DNA from: Latrodectus hesperus
Taxonomy: Eukaryota > Arthropoda > Arachnida > Araneae > Theridiidae
DNA: 64,000 bases
Assembly (NCBI GenBank): GCA_037975125.1
Contig: CM075853.1
Span: forward strand, 90,837,663 to 90,901,662
Direction of reading: 5' to 3'
In this document: piece by piece, positions 13,801-24,200 of the stretch
Numbering within the stretch: the stretch's first letter is position 1
Layout of the letters: every line of letters starts with the position of its first letter
Position numbers and translations under genes: made by a program
The notes under the pieces: generated by a model
Seen by the model: the letters and a program-made list of their open reading frames with translations, nothing else
What the model was told of the DNA's origin: nothing
Databases searched by the model: none

Positions 13801-16800
13801 TCTTTATTGAGTAGTGAGGGAAATTTCTAAATGTCTTTTTATTAGTCTATAAATACACCTAAACATTTTTCTAAAAGATTTAATCTAGAGAAAATAACTT
13901 TATTCTTTTTGATATCAAAATTTTGTTACATAAAATATTGTCGCTTTTCATAGATTTATAATGCATGCGTATAAGTACACTGAAAGCTTTCAATATTCAT
14001 ACATATTGATAGTGAATACACCTCAAGAACAGAGTTCAATCCTTGTAAAATCAGAACTGTTAATCTTTTGTTAAGTAGTTCAAAACTTGTGTATGGCACT
14101 TATAAATTAGCTGGTAAAGTTTCAGTGATTCAGTTGATTAGGATGTTACATTTAGAATCTGAATGTAATGGTTTTTGTGTTTCGCAAGTTGTTTTTATTG
14201 TTACTAATCCCAGCTAGTCCATTTCCAATACTAGACCAAATCCATAAACAGCCAGGAAATACAAAAACATAAGGGGCTTTGAAAAAGCCTCTTCGAGGCA
14301 AGCATCTTCTCAAAATTCAAGCAAATCAAGATATGCTCAGGTGATGCCTGTTCAGCTTTACATTTTGTGCATAGTCTAAAATATTTTTTGACCTGCACAT
14401 ATTTGAGGCCCCTTAGGTGCAAACTGGTGAAGTGTTAAATACAAGTATTGGCCTCTAGTTCTCTCAAAAAGCAAGTCGCCAGCAGGGCGTTTTTTTTTTT
14501 TGGATACCAATTCGGAGTAGGTGGAATCGTCCAGATATCCATCAGCGTATTTTTACTCTCAGTAAAATCCTCATTAAAGGTGAATGGCAAATTGGGTTGT
14601 GAAGATTCCAAAGAGGCAGCCTTAGCCAGCGAATCAGCATTCTTGTTGTTTCTTAAGTGATACATTATAAAAAATTGTCACTAAATGTTGTTATGTCTCA
14701 GCAAAATACAGTTTCAGTTGCTGATTAACATCTTATAAAATTTTGGATTTAAAATTTATGGAAAAAAAATTGATGTTTTTAATCAATACTCACAAGATTT
14801 ATGGAGATTAAGCATGAAATCAAGAAATTTGAAATATGGAGGGAAAAAATCATCGTTTTCATTTAATGATAATGTCTTAAAGAAATAAAAAAAAGGATTC
14901 ATCTGCTAAAATCAGTATTTAGATTTTCCTGTACAGGTTTTTCCAATCATTGATTTCTTAATCTTGGTGATATGACATTTATAGTAGGATTTTGATTCTG
15001 ATTTTACTCATTTACTTAATTGAATTTGAATCAGTTGTTATATAATTGAAACTGATAAAAGAGTGGCATAGATAAAATTCACCTCACTAAATTTAATCTT
15101 GTTTCAGTAAAATTTTAAATCAATTTCGCTTTTTTATCTATTTTAGCTTGAAGGATCAGAAAAATGGGGAAAAAATTGTATTTTGCCATAAATAATTCAA
15201 TGTATGTAATGTGGGAAATTTCTTTAATTTTTGAAAATATTTATTCCTGCTTTTATAAATTTCCTTAGAATATTCAAATTTTTCTTACATTTCTGGTAAA
15301 ATTTAAAATGAAGGATATACATATCAAAAATGCTCAATGTTAATTTTAAAATTGATAATTGAAATAAATCCAACTTTTTTTTATAGTTAAATAATGAGAA
15401 AATTTCAATGTTTTTAAATATGCTAATATTAACTATGCTAAATACTGTAACTATATTTGTAGGTAAAAATACCTTTTCCTCCTGTTAATATTCATCAGGC
15501 CAAATTAACTGAAATTCTGCCATGAATGTAATTTCATCTATAATTTATACTTTTTTATTAGAAATCTTGCTATTGGTATTGGAATACAAAATTTTCCTGA
15601 AGGTCTAGCTGTAAGCTTACCATTACATGCAGCTGGGATGTCAAAGTGGCGTAGCTTTTGGTATGGATATAATTTATCTACATTATTTCATAGAAAAGGA
15701 ATACACATAAATATCTGATTTCATGTTTTCTTCTATTTACTGAATATTTTTTTAACACGAATATTAATATTTTTTCATTATTAATATTCGTGTTAATTAT
15801 ATATTATTATATAAAAAATTATATATTTGTGCATTTTTTAACATGAATATTTGTTATGTAACAAACTAAACTTCATACAAACCATACTCCACAAATTATA
15901 CTATTTTTATGGTGCATGTTTTCTATATACTGGTTATGATGGTTCAACAATGATATCAGTTCTGAAGTAAATAAAGGAAAAAATTTATTAAGTTATGCCA
16001 GTTATATGTGTATTTACACAAAAGGACTACATGATTTTTATTTGTTAGGAATAAGAACTTCATGTAAATTGAATGATATGTATTCCCACAAATTGAATGA
16101 TATGTAATTTCCCACAAAGCCTTTCAATAAAGTACTTTAAAAATGTATAATTAAATATTTATCTCTTGTGTTGTTTTTCAAGATAATTTATATTTCACTG
16201 AACTTTGTTTTATAAAGGATTGTTTCATTTCAATTTCTTTGCATAAAATCTACCTTTAAGTTTAATATTTATTTACTACGGTTACCAAATGTCACCCAAT
16301 CCATGAATTATAAATTTAATTTTAAATACTACTAATTTTAAATACAATTGAATTCTGATATTTTGAAGGGATGGTTTTTTGTTAGGATCTAAATATTGTT
16401 AAATAATTTTTATTGATTATTTTTTGATTCATTCATTTAAAGTGTTCAATAATAAATTTAGAATATTGCTGCTTGTAAAACAACAGTATTTCAATTAATA
16501 CACTCTTTTAGTGAATTGGTATTTTTAGTATAATCAGAAAAGTGGATGTCTTTCCATACTTGACTAATATGAAACAGCTGATGTGAAGAACAAACTGCTA
16601 CTAAGCAATTGAATTTTCCAGATCAAAATTGATTTTAAATTAATTTCAACAGTTGAGGTCATTGATTGAGGGATAAAATTGAGATTTAAAGTATGATTCT
16701 TCATTCTTTACAGAAGAAGCTTAATTTCAAAGATTATGCTAATACAAAAATCCGGTCTACGAAAATTCCATGCAACTAGTATGATACTAAGCTTATCTTC

Positions 16801-19669
16801 TGGAAAGAAGTTTATCCTATCAATTTCTGTAGTAATAATTTAACATGAAAGCCCTTTTTGTATCTGATTATTATTTCATTATTACAAGCATATTTTTTTT
16901 TAGTTTACATTGTGGCATTTAAAAAATGTTATTTCATAATGAGTTGCATGATTTTTGGATTGTCCTGTATTACTTTTAGTATGCATAATGCATGCAAACA
17001 TCCAGTATATTCAGATATGTAAATAAGTTAAGAGGAGTTATGAGCTTGAAAAGTATGAAAATATAATGAAATTTTAAAATATTTTATATTTCCTTGATAT
17101 TACTTATCATTGATATTGATAGATGAGAATGTGTTTACTGGTAAAAGCTTCAAAAGGAAAAAATCTAAAGTCAAACCAGAACTTCATTCATTATTTTTTA
17201 CCCCCCTTTTTGGCATATGAAGAAAGTGCTGTATTTTCAGAGAAACTCTTTTCCAGTACAATTTTTATATCTCATTTTTTTTTCAGATAACATATTATTT
17301 CAACTAATTTGAAAATACGTTGATATTGGAATAATAAATTACATTTCACTTGTGCAAGTAATGATCACTTCTCAGAAACTGACTGATGTATTTTTCTGTT
17401 GGTAAAAAGAAAAAATTTTAATATTTCAAAAATTTTACTGTACTAGAACAGGATTTAAATTTCAGGTATTTCACATTGACTAACATGACTTAGTTTTTAT
17501 AGCTACATTTAAATAACTATTTCAACAAATATATTAATTTATTAAAATCTCTTAATATTGAGTAGAAAATATATCTATCCCATTTCTTAAAACAAGTGTA
17601 TTGTATTTTAAACCTAGTTTTGTTATTATGAACCTACTAATATAAACAAAATTTATTTTAAAGTATTTATCATGTTTTTATTCTAAATTATTAATTTTTA
17701 TGTTTATAATGGGTACATATTTTCCATGATGATTACTATGGTAATATATTTTTATCATCTGTATTTTATAAATAAGGCATAAGTCTTATGAATTGTTTAA
17801 TAAAAATTTCAAGTCTTTCAAACTTATTTTTCATCAAGGTTTGGTCAGTTGAGTGGACTTGTTGAACCAATATTTGGCGTAATAGGTTGTGTTGCAGTCA
17901 CATTAGCAGAACCAGTATTGCCATACGCTTTAGCTTTTGCAGCTGGCGCAATGATATATGTTGTGATAGAAGATATCATTCCTGAATCCAGAATTCAGTA
18001 AGCATATTCTAGTAGTACATTTTTATCAAAGAATGAATTACTTATATTTTTCTAACATTTTAAATAAGGTAATAACAAGAAAATATTAAATGTAAAAAGT
18101 GATTTGTGGTTAGAAAAATATTAATTTGTCACTGGGAACCACTTCCATCAATTTGAATGTAAATAGGCATCCAAATTAAGAAATCAATTATTTAACTTTG
18201 AACTTTAATCACAGGATAAATCTAGAAAAGTTCCTAGATTTATGCTGTGGGTTATGAATTGAAACACTTAAGTATTACATTTTACATTAACATGAAATCA
18301 GAAAGCACAAGTGTATAATTTAATTTCAAAGTATAGAATTTGTTATTACTTCAAATTGAATGTTTAGTTTTTTGTAAATTTAAACCCAAATATATGTTGT
18401 GCAAATTTCTCTGAGCAAGCTCGAACTATAGAAAAAGAGAGTTGCATTATCTTTCCTTAAACAAATTTTAAAACAATAATGGTGAAGAATAAAAAAAAAT
18501 AATGTACTTCTATAACACTAAGATATTATTAGAAAAAATTAGAAGTTTTCTTTTAAATTTTCAAAGAATAAACAGGGTCTGATATTTTGACAAATAATCT
18601 AACAATTCAGTCATAATTTTGGGTGATTTTTTACCAAATGCTCACTATGAAAATTTTGTAATTTTATTGCACTTTGCTTAATGATTTCCTCTTCACATTT
18701 ATAATTTTGTCAAAAAAGAACAAAATTCTTATCATTTTTACAAATTTTCATGTATCATTATGAAAGTAAATTATATTAAAAATAACTTTGAATATTTTTT
18801 CATTTAAACAATTTTTAACTTTGTAATCTTGTATTTAATTTCATGTGCTTTTTCTCTTCAATAGGAATCTTATTTTTCATGAAAGATCTAAATATAACTT
18901 ATGACATAAGAAGATATTCTTTTTAAAAGGAACAATGAAATGCTCTTAAAATTTATTTAATATTTTATTGAAAAAAGTATTAAACTAATGTATATAGTCA
19001 TAATTTTTTAAGCTGAAGTAATTGCTTGAAATTTAACTATTAGTTCCTAAAATCAAATTTTTATAAAATATGCTCAAGGTGATGGATATCAAAATTTGAA
19101 AATGTCTACTAAAATTATATAATGGTTAATAGTTTTATTGCTTAGTAGCACAAGTGTGTTATTAAAAATATTTTTGTTTACTTGATTTTATGTCTGGATT
19201 GGATCATCTTTAGTCATATTTTTAAATAAGAAATTATGATATTTCTTTTCTTTAAAATTAGAAATTTGCATCATTTTTTGCACATAGAAAAGAATCAACA
19301 TAGGACATCTAAAAAAATAATCAGTTATTCTAAAGTAAAAATGATTTGAAGAATAAGTTGTTAAAGTGCACATTCTTTATTGGTAAAATGGTATATGCTT
19401 TCCTGCTTAAAAAATCAGCTTGCAAATGATTTCTTATTTGACAGAAAAACAATCCAAGAATATTCATAGTTGTACAATGTCATATAACTAATAAAATTTT
19501 TTTATTTTTGTTAATTTTTAAAGTCCTAAATGCAACATTTAAATCTTTTAGTAGAATTGAACTAATTTAATGTGCATATATTTCTTTTAGTTCCAATGAG
19601 AAAATTGCTTCCTGGTGTGCTATAATAGGATTTATTGTTATGATGAGTCTAGATGTTGGCCTTGGATGA
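630..19669 (+). CDS. SLC39A11: ZIP11-type zinc transporter, nine coding exons
   Basis: Predicted multi-pass membrane transporter moving zinc toward the cytosol; ZIP11 in other animals is placed on Golgi and other internal membranes. Coding exons: 630-737, 817-855, 1697-1864, 6113-6227, 10452-10604, 13441-13510, 15562-15660, 17839-17997 and 19591-19669. All introns are GT-AG, phases agree at every junction, and the 990 coding bases give 329 residues, close to the ~340 of vertebrate ZIP11. Seen directly: an N-terminal helix with [14 protein letters not shown], then [17 protein letters not shown], the metal-site motif [16 protein letters not shown] (residues 191-206, split across exons 5 and 6), a second motif QNFPEGLAV (227-235), FWFGQLSG, and the C-terminus MMSLDVGLG. 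Residues about 105-170 are a poorly conserved, N/D/S-rich loop. The ATG at 630 starts the conserved N-terminus. No premature stops. It converges on MED30. Introns are long and full of transposon remnants. Confidence 0.95.
817..855 (+). CDS. SLC39A11: SLC39A11 exon 2 (residues 37-49)
   Basis: A 39-bp micro-exon coding [13 protein letters not shown], between acceptor TTTCAG and donor GTAAGT, phase 0 on both sides. Recognised by its match to the ZIP11 segment that follows helix 1. Confidence 0.92.
1697..1864 (+). CDS. SLC39A11: SLC39A11 exon 3 (residues 50-105)
   Basis: Phase-0 exon of 168 bp encoding [18 protein letters not shown] and a second hydrophobic span, [19 protein letters not shown]. 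Donor is GTGAGT. The intron after it is about 4.2 kb. Confidence 0.93.
2572..2606. repeat. Hairpin, 12-bp perfect arms
   Basis: CCTCTTTAACTA (2572-2583) and TAGTTAAAGAGG (2595-2606) with an 11-base loop, in SLC39A11 intron 3. Confidence 0.85.
4601..4959. mobile_element. MITE with 24-bp perfect terminal inverted repeats (SLC39A11 intron 3)
   Basis: The 24 bases at 4601-4624 (CAGTGTTCCAGG...) are exactly inverted at 4936-4959 (...CCTGGAACACTG). The match can be extended outward imperfectly to a right edge of GCAAAGGGTTAA (4964-4975). An outer CCCTTTGCA with TTAA would suit a piggyBac-type element, but the left edge is degenerate. No coding capacity inside. Superfamily tentative. Confidence 0.65.
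5436..5455. repeat. 20-bp perfect palindrome
   Basis: GTTTGTCAAATTTGACAAAC in SLC39A11 intron 3. Confidence 0.9.
6113..6227 (+). CDS. SLC39A11: SLC39A11 exon 4 (residues 106-144, loop)
   Basis: Acceptor CTGTAG, donor GTAAGA, 115 bp, open in the expected frame. Encodes a polar loop ([14 protein letters not shown], then Lys/Glu/Asn-rich). This loop is variable in ZIP11, so support comes from splice sites, phase and an open frame rather than strong homology. Confidence 0.8.
8461..8650 (+). pseudogene. Degraded mariner transposase fragment in SLC39A11 intron 4
   Basis: One frame reads [20 protein letters not shown], then [20 protein letters not shown], stop, HGMKKLL, stop, [13 protein letters not shown]. 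This is the pattern of the mariner catalytic core (GDETxIP.FD...R..AMKKV.YAVFF). Two stops and no visible terminal repeats, so an old remnant; bounds uncertain. Confidence 0.6.
10452..10604 (+). CDS. SLC39A11: SLC39A11 exon 5 (residues 144-195)
   Basis: Acceptor TTATAG, donor GTAACT, 153 bp. The first half is Ser/Asn/Asp-rich loop. The second half is [17 protein letters not shown], the helix entering the first metal-binding motif. The final G begins the Glu codon completed in exon 6. Confidence 0.93.
10734..10814. repeat. (TA)n microsatellite
   Basis: 81 bp of pure TA, ending at the left terminus of the Tc1-like element. Confidence 0.97.
10815..11911 (+). mobile_element. Degraded Tc1-like transposon in SLC39A11 intron 5
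   Basis: Ends resemble each other inverted: CTCATAAAAAAATTAAGCCT on the left, GTCATTCAAAAATTAAGAGG as the reverse complement of the right. Inside, shifted frames read [17 protein letters not shown] (about 11365) and [19 protein letters not shown] (about 11475), matching the Tc1 core (SDESRFCL...DN...PGVMVWGAISYNG), and [11 protein letters not shown] near the end (about 11815). Several stops and frame breaks. The left end abuts a (TA)n array, consistent with TA targeting. Confidence 0.75.
12225..12340 (+). mobile_element. tRNA-derived SINE head (SLC39A11 intron 5)
   Basis: A-box-like TAGCACAGTGGTATAGC (from 12231) and B box GGTTCAAACCC (12274-12284) at tRNA spacing. The sequence does not fold into a complete cloverleaf, so it is a SINE head, not a tRNA gene. 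It is followed by about 55 bases ending near CAACTTGCACT. Confidence 0.55.
13441..13510 (+). CDS. SLC39A11: SLC39A11 exon 6 (residues 195-218)
   Basis: 70-bp exon completing HNIPEG and continuing [21 protein letters not shown]. Acceptor TTTTAG, donor GTAATT. Phase joins both neighbours exactly. Confidence 0.93.
14180..14665 (-). pseudogene. LINE RNase H/C-terminal fragment (SLC39A11 intron 6)
   Basis: On the minus strand [20 protein letters not shown] is the end of a LINE-encoded RNase H domain. It runs through an in-frame stop ([14 protein letters not shown]) into a cysteine motif, [19 protein letters not shown], typical of the 3' end of Jockey/I-like arthropod LINE polyproteins. 5'-truncated and interrupted. 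Confidence 0.75.
15562..15660 (+). CDS. SLC39A11: SLC39A11 exon 7 (residues 218-251)
   Basis: 99 bp encoding [18 protein letters not shown], the second metal-site motif, then [16 protein letters not shown]. Acceptor TATTAG, donor GTATGG. Confidence 0.94.
15661..17838. other. SLC39A11 intron 7
   Basis: Non-coding. Apart from the hairpin at 15752 and a short direct duplication (TTGAATGATATGTA, about 16067-16107) nothing is recognised. Confidence 0.7.
15752..15796. repeat. Hairpin, 18-bp perfect arms
   Basis: TTAACACGAATATTAATA (15752-15769) and its exact inverse (15779-15796) with a 9-base loop, 92 bases after exon 7 of SLC39A11. Confidence 0.9.
17839..17997 (+). CDS. SLC39A11: SLC39A11 exon 8 (residues 251-304)
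   Basis: 159 bp encoding [16 protein letters not shown], then [20 protein letters not shown] and [10 protein letters not shown], the penultimate helices of ZIP11. Acceptor CATCAAG, donor GTAAGC. Confidence 0.94.
19591..19669 (+). CDS. SLC39A11: SLC39A11 exon 9 (residues 304-329, stop)
   Basis: Terminal exon after acceptor CTTTTAG. Encodes [20 protein letters not shown], then VGLG and TGA at 19667-19669, the usual ZIP11 C-terminus. Confidence 0.94.
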
Positions 19670-19711
19670 TGAATTGTCTTATCTGTTATAAAGTATATGT
19701 ATATATTTATA

Positions 19712-19717
19712 AATAAA
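19712..19717 (+). terminator. Polyadenylation signal of SLC39A11
   Basis: AATAAA lies 43 bases after the stop codon and is followed by T-rich sequence. Others may be used in this AT-rich DNA; this is the first after the coding sequence. Confidence 0.55.
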
Positions 19718-21121
19718 TATTTTTAATTTTTGACTTAACATACTTCTTAAATCTTAAAATTGTGATACATCAAGATTTAAATAGAAATATGGGGGAAAAA
19801 ATTTTGAAATTAAAAATATTTATAACAGTTATATTTACAAACATAGCTTTTAGACATTTTTTAAGTTCATAGGCAATATTATGAATAAATGTAAAAATCG
19901 TATGATTTTTTCTAAAATTAAACCTTTTGAAAATCATTGAATATGTCAATAATGAGCTTTTATTTTTGAGAGATAAAATTTAGAATTTTTATCAATGAAA
20001 TGGGACTATTTTATTAATACTATGCATATACACTTATAATTCAATATTTATACAATTGTAAGTAGCTCTAATGATTTGAAAACAGAATTTAAAATTAAAT
20101 TGGAAAATGCTTTCTAGAAATAAATTTGTTATTTATTAAAATAAATAATTTTCATCTATTTTAAGAGCTCATTTAAAATTCTTATCTTACTGATACTTGC
20201 TCACTGGCTTTTAAGCAAAAATCCTAAATTATAAATTCATTATGAAAACTATGCAAAAATTTGTGGATATTTAATTCATTCTATCACTAGGAAATTTAAT
20301 ACAGTAAATTTACTAGGCTTCTAATTTTAATACTTTGATGATGTGGAGAATTCAAGATTTCAGTATATTGTATAATTTCACAAGATTTTTTTTAGCATAT
20401 TTAAATTTATATATAAATTTCTATATTCAATTTCAATGAAAGGACATGTATTTATTGTATGTACATAGTGTGTGTGTGCTCACATTAAAATTAAACCATA
20501 AGCAAAAGTATGTGACTAATGAGTATATTTTATTATAAACTGTATATTTAACTGAAATGTAATTTAACATTAATAATGAAGTTTTTAATTTATTAAAATT
20601 ACTCTCAATTATGACTTTTCTTTATATAACTTTTTGATAAAATAAAGTAAATCATTACTTGAAGAAATGATAAAATCATTTTTATATTTTATACTGAAAC
20701 AGATGAAAGCAACACCATGCCTATTGTTAATTGGGTAGTGATAATTCATGTGATGAATAAAGAAAAAAAGAACAAGTTCTAAAAATAATCTAATTCAGTG
20801 AATACTAAATAAATTATAAACAATATTTATATTAATGATATTTCAACACAATTTATTATGAAGAAAAATATTTTCATGAATGGATATTACTTACAAAACA
20901 ATTGATTATTAAAACTGAACTTATATTTCATAAAAATATAAATCTTAGTACAAATATATTCAGTGATTTTTTTTTTCCATATGTAAATGGAAATAATTTA
21001 CTATCAGATTCTATCCGTCATCTTCAACAAAAACAATGCTTGAGAAAGAGAAAAATAATTTCCAGCCATACATGAGTCAAAGATATAATGAAGTTTATAA
21101 AAATATAGTCAGTTGCAAATG
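19718..21121. other. Convergent intergenic region, SLC39A11 and MED30 3' ends
   Basis: About 1.4 kb of AT-rich sequence between the two stop codons. It must contain the MED30 3'-UTR; a minus-strand AATAAA equivalent lies at 20529-20534. No gene seen. Confidence 0.6.
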
Positions 21122-21220
21122 CTATGGTTTCCTCATGCATAGCATTGTATTAATGTCCCAAATGAAAGTTCTCAAATTGTCTATTACTTCTTTCAACTGT
21201 CTATTTTTAACCATAACATG
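21122..21220 (-). CDS. MED30: MED30 exon 4 (residues 186-217, stop)
   Basis: 99 bp with acceptor TATTTTAG and stop TAG at 21124-21122. Encodes VKNRQLKEVIDNLRTFIWDI, then NTMLCMRKP, the conserved last helix. It starts with no Met and is short, so an ORF scan does not report it. It was found from the family C-terminus and phase. Confidence 0.9.
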   Translation of the reverse strand, partial: HVMVKNRQLKEVIDNLRTFIWDINTMLCMRKP

Positions 21221-24200
21221 CTAAAATAAATACATAAATAAGTAAATTATACATAAATAGTATACATACATAAATAGAAAAATAAATACATAAATAAGTA
21301 AATTAGAATTGATCTTTCTGTTAAAATGAATAACTGGGAAAAATTATAAAAACATACCTCAATTAACAGTCTATATTCCTCGCTACAAGCTTTGACAACA
21401 TCAGTAGGTTTTCTGTCCTCTTGTCTAGAGTCTAACTCATCTTTCAATGGAATTAAACTCTAAATAAAAATATTTATAAGTTTTAGTAATTTATAAAGCT
21501 TATAATTATGTTGTACTTGAAGCAAAATTTAATTTTTAGTGATTTGACTTATGTTACAATATAATAAAAACATGGTTCAATATAATTTTTTATTCCTTTA
21601 CTCATTGAATTTTATTCCTTTACTCATTGAATTTTTTGTATAAAACTAATTCAAGATACATGCAGAATCAACACACAAGTTATTAGATTCTATGCATAAA
21701 AATCTGTATCACTAATCTTAAAAATTCAACCAATAAAAAGCATAGTAAGTTCCAAGAGATACTGATTGTAATGAATTAAAATAAATTATTAAGGTACTTA
21801 AAAAATTATTTTTTTTAGAATTTCACATCCATCAATCAAACCAAAAGCTAAAATTATTATCAAAATCTTCTTTCTTGAACCACCAATTTTATTATTGTTC
21901 AACTTTTGGAAAAGTTATGGTGAAGGACAAAGACTTTTTTTAAATTTTTTTTTTTAATCCTACGCCTGACCTTGGTTTTTCAACCATCAGTCTCTGTCGG
22001 GCAGCCCAATACAATCTTGAGGTGAATGAAAAGTCATATTCCACAGAATTTCTAACTGCGACGTCCGAAAGTCCAGGGCAAGTGTAAAGGTAGTCACTAG
22101 TCATGTCCTCTAGTCCAGTGTTTCTCAACCGCCGGTCCGCGGACCGGTACCGGTCCGCAAGAAATATTTACCGGTCCTCGAAATATCCAGCTTGTATAGG
22201 CCGACCACCGATGCTGTACCTACATTACAACAATAATAGTTTACCAGTTTAAAAAATATAATCTTTGATGAAAAATACAACAAACTGGCAACTATGTACC
22301 TAAACGCGTTTCATAAATTGCCGTACCACCAGTGTTGCCAGTCTATTATAGTGCATTGGGTCAAATTATTAATATTACCGGTCCGCGCGAACGTGCCGAA
22401 GTATTTTACCGGTCCTTGGAGTAAACTCAGTTGAGAAACACTGCTCTAGTCCATAAAATGGGCAGGTCGGAGAGTCCTTCAAATCTAAACGGTGAAGGTG
22501 CTTTTGCAGATAATCACGCCCAGTTTTAAGGCGAAAATTAGCCACTCCCACAGCTCTGTGGAGGTTGCACAGAATAGGCTTTGTTAGTAAGGAAGCCCAT
22601 GCTTTCCCCTTTGTGCACATCTTGTAAACATTTCTACGATAGGAGGCTATATTTGACTTAATAAGCCCTTTAATAGTATGGTACTCCAAGGCCGGAGAAG
22701 GCTGTTGTAGATCTGAGCCAGCCATTGCCAATTCGTCAGCTGCATCATTTCCTGCGATAACACAGTGAAAGACTAGACATGGTGTACAGATTTTAAAGAA
22801 TCAAATTTTAATAGTTTTTAGGAATCAAAAAATTTGCAGATAGTATCTACATATAGATTAAATAATTTTTTTATTTTACCAATTGTTCTTAACTAAATAT
22901 GCATGTGCAACATTTTCCAATTATATTTGTAAATAATAGAAATAAATAATTATAAAACCTAATGAGAAAATTTTTTATTTAAGTTAAAATTATATTTAAT
23001 GAATAACTCTAAAGCCTCCTCTGAATTTACTGATATAACAAATTTCATTTAAATAATCAATATCAGTAGTTAATACAAACTTTTTACATTACTGAATTAT
23101 ACATTGTATAAAATAATGGGTAATTTTAGAATTTTTAAAAATCTTTATTAAATTCTTATTTATTGAATATTTCAAGATGTGTATAACAATTTTTTTTAAG
23201 CTTACAAAATTTACATAATTTGAATGCTGAACACTCTAAAAAAACCAGCCATTTTAGTGAAAATGAGCCATTTCACATTGAAATCATCCATTGAAAACTA
23301 GAATAATCTATTGAAAACTAGAATAATCTACTTGTTTTTAATTATAAGCACTTCTCATTCACTTCTTTAAACAAAATATCTCCAGTTGAAATAAATAAAA
23401 ATGTAACAAGTAATAGTGTGTTTTAACAATATCATTATCCCAAAATCTTACCAGGAAGTCCAATCATTTTGGCAACAGAATTTTCAAATTAATTATATAA
23501 GAAAATATGAGTGTATATGTAGCTATTCAACAAGAAATATGTTTAACAGAATGCAAATAAATATTTTACACAAAGTAAAAAAAATATTCGTGATTCCATT
23601 TAAAAATCGATGTTGGAATTAATTCAAAATAATATTTTTTATCATACATTTTAACTTCAAACTGCAATTTCCTTTTTCACAAAAGCAAAATAATAGTCAA
23701 AAGAAATTAGAACCATAGATATATCTTATTACAGAATGTTTACAAAAGTAGATGATTTGTTTGCCAAATGATAATTAAATGAAAAGAATTATTTTCCTCT
23801 TGTTAATTTGCTCACAATTTTATTATGCAAGACATTATATACTATCTATTTCAAAACTTATTCTTATCACAGAATTTGGAAATACTAAATCATTTTGCAT
23901 TTTATTAGCAAATATAATCATCTCTATTATTATTATTTTGATTTACTTATCAATCTTATTTTATAATATAGATTTGTATATATATAACTTACATCAACTT
24001 CAATATGAGTGTATTCCATAGTGACAGCATTATAATTGCATTTTTCACAAATTCGTCGCAATTTTTTAAATCCTAAAGAAGCTGTTCTTAAATATTCCTG
24101 TAGTTTCATTTTCCTTTCCTCTTGGGCATTCAAACTTTGAACAGTGCCATTTGGAAGCTGAAATAAAAATGTGGATATTGAAGAATTACTTCCACATTAT

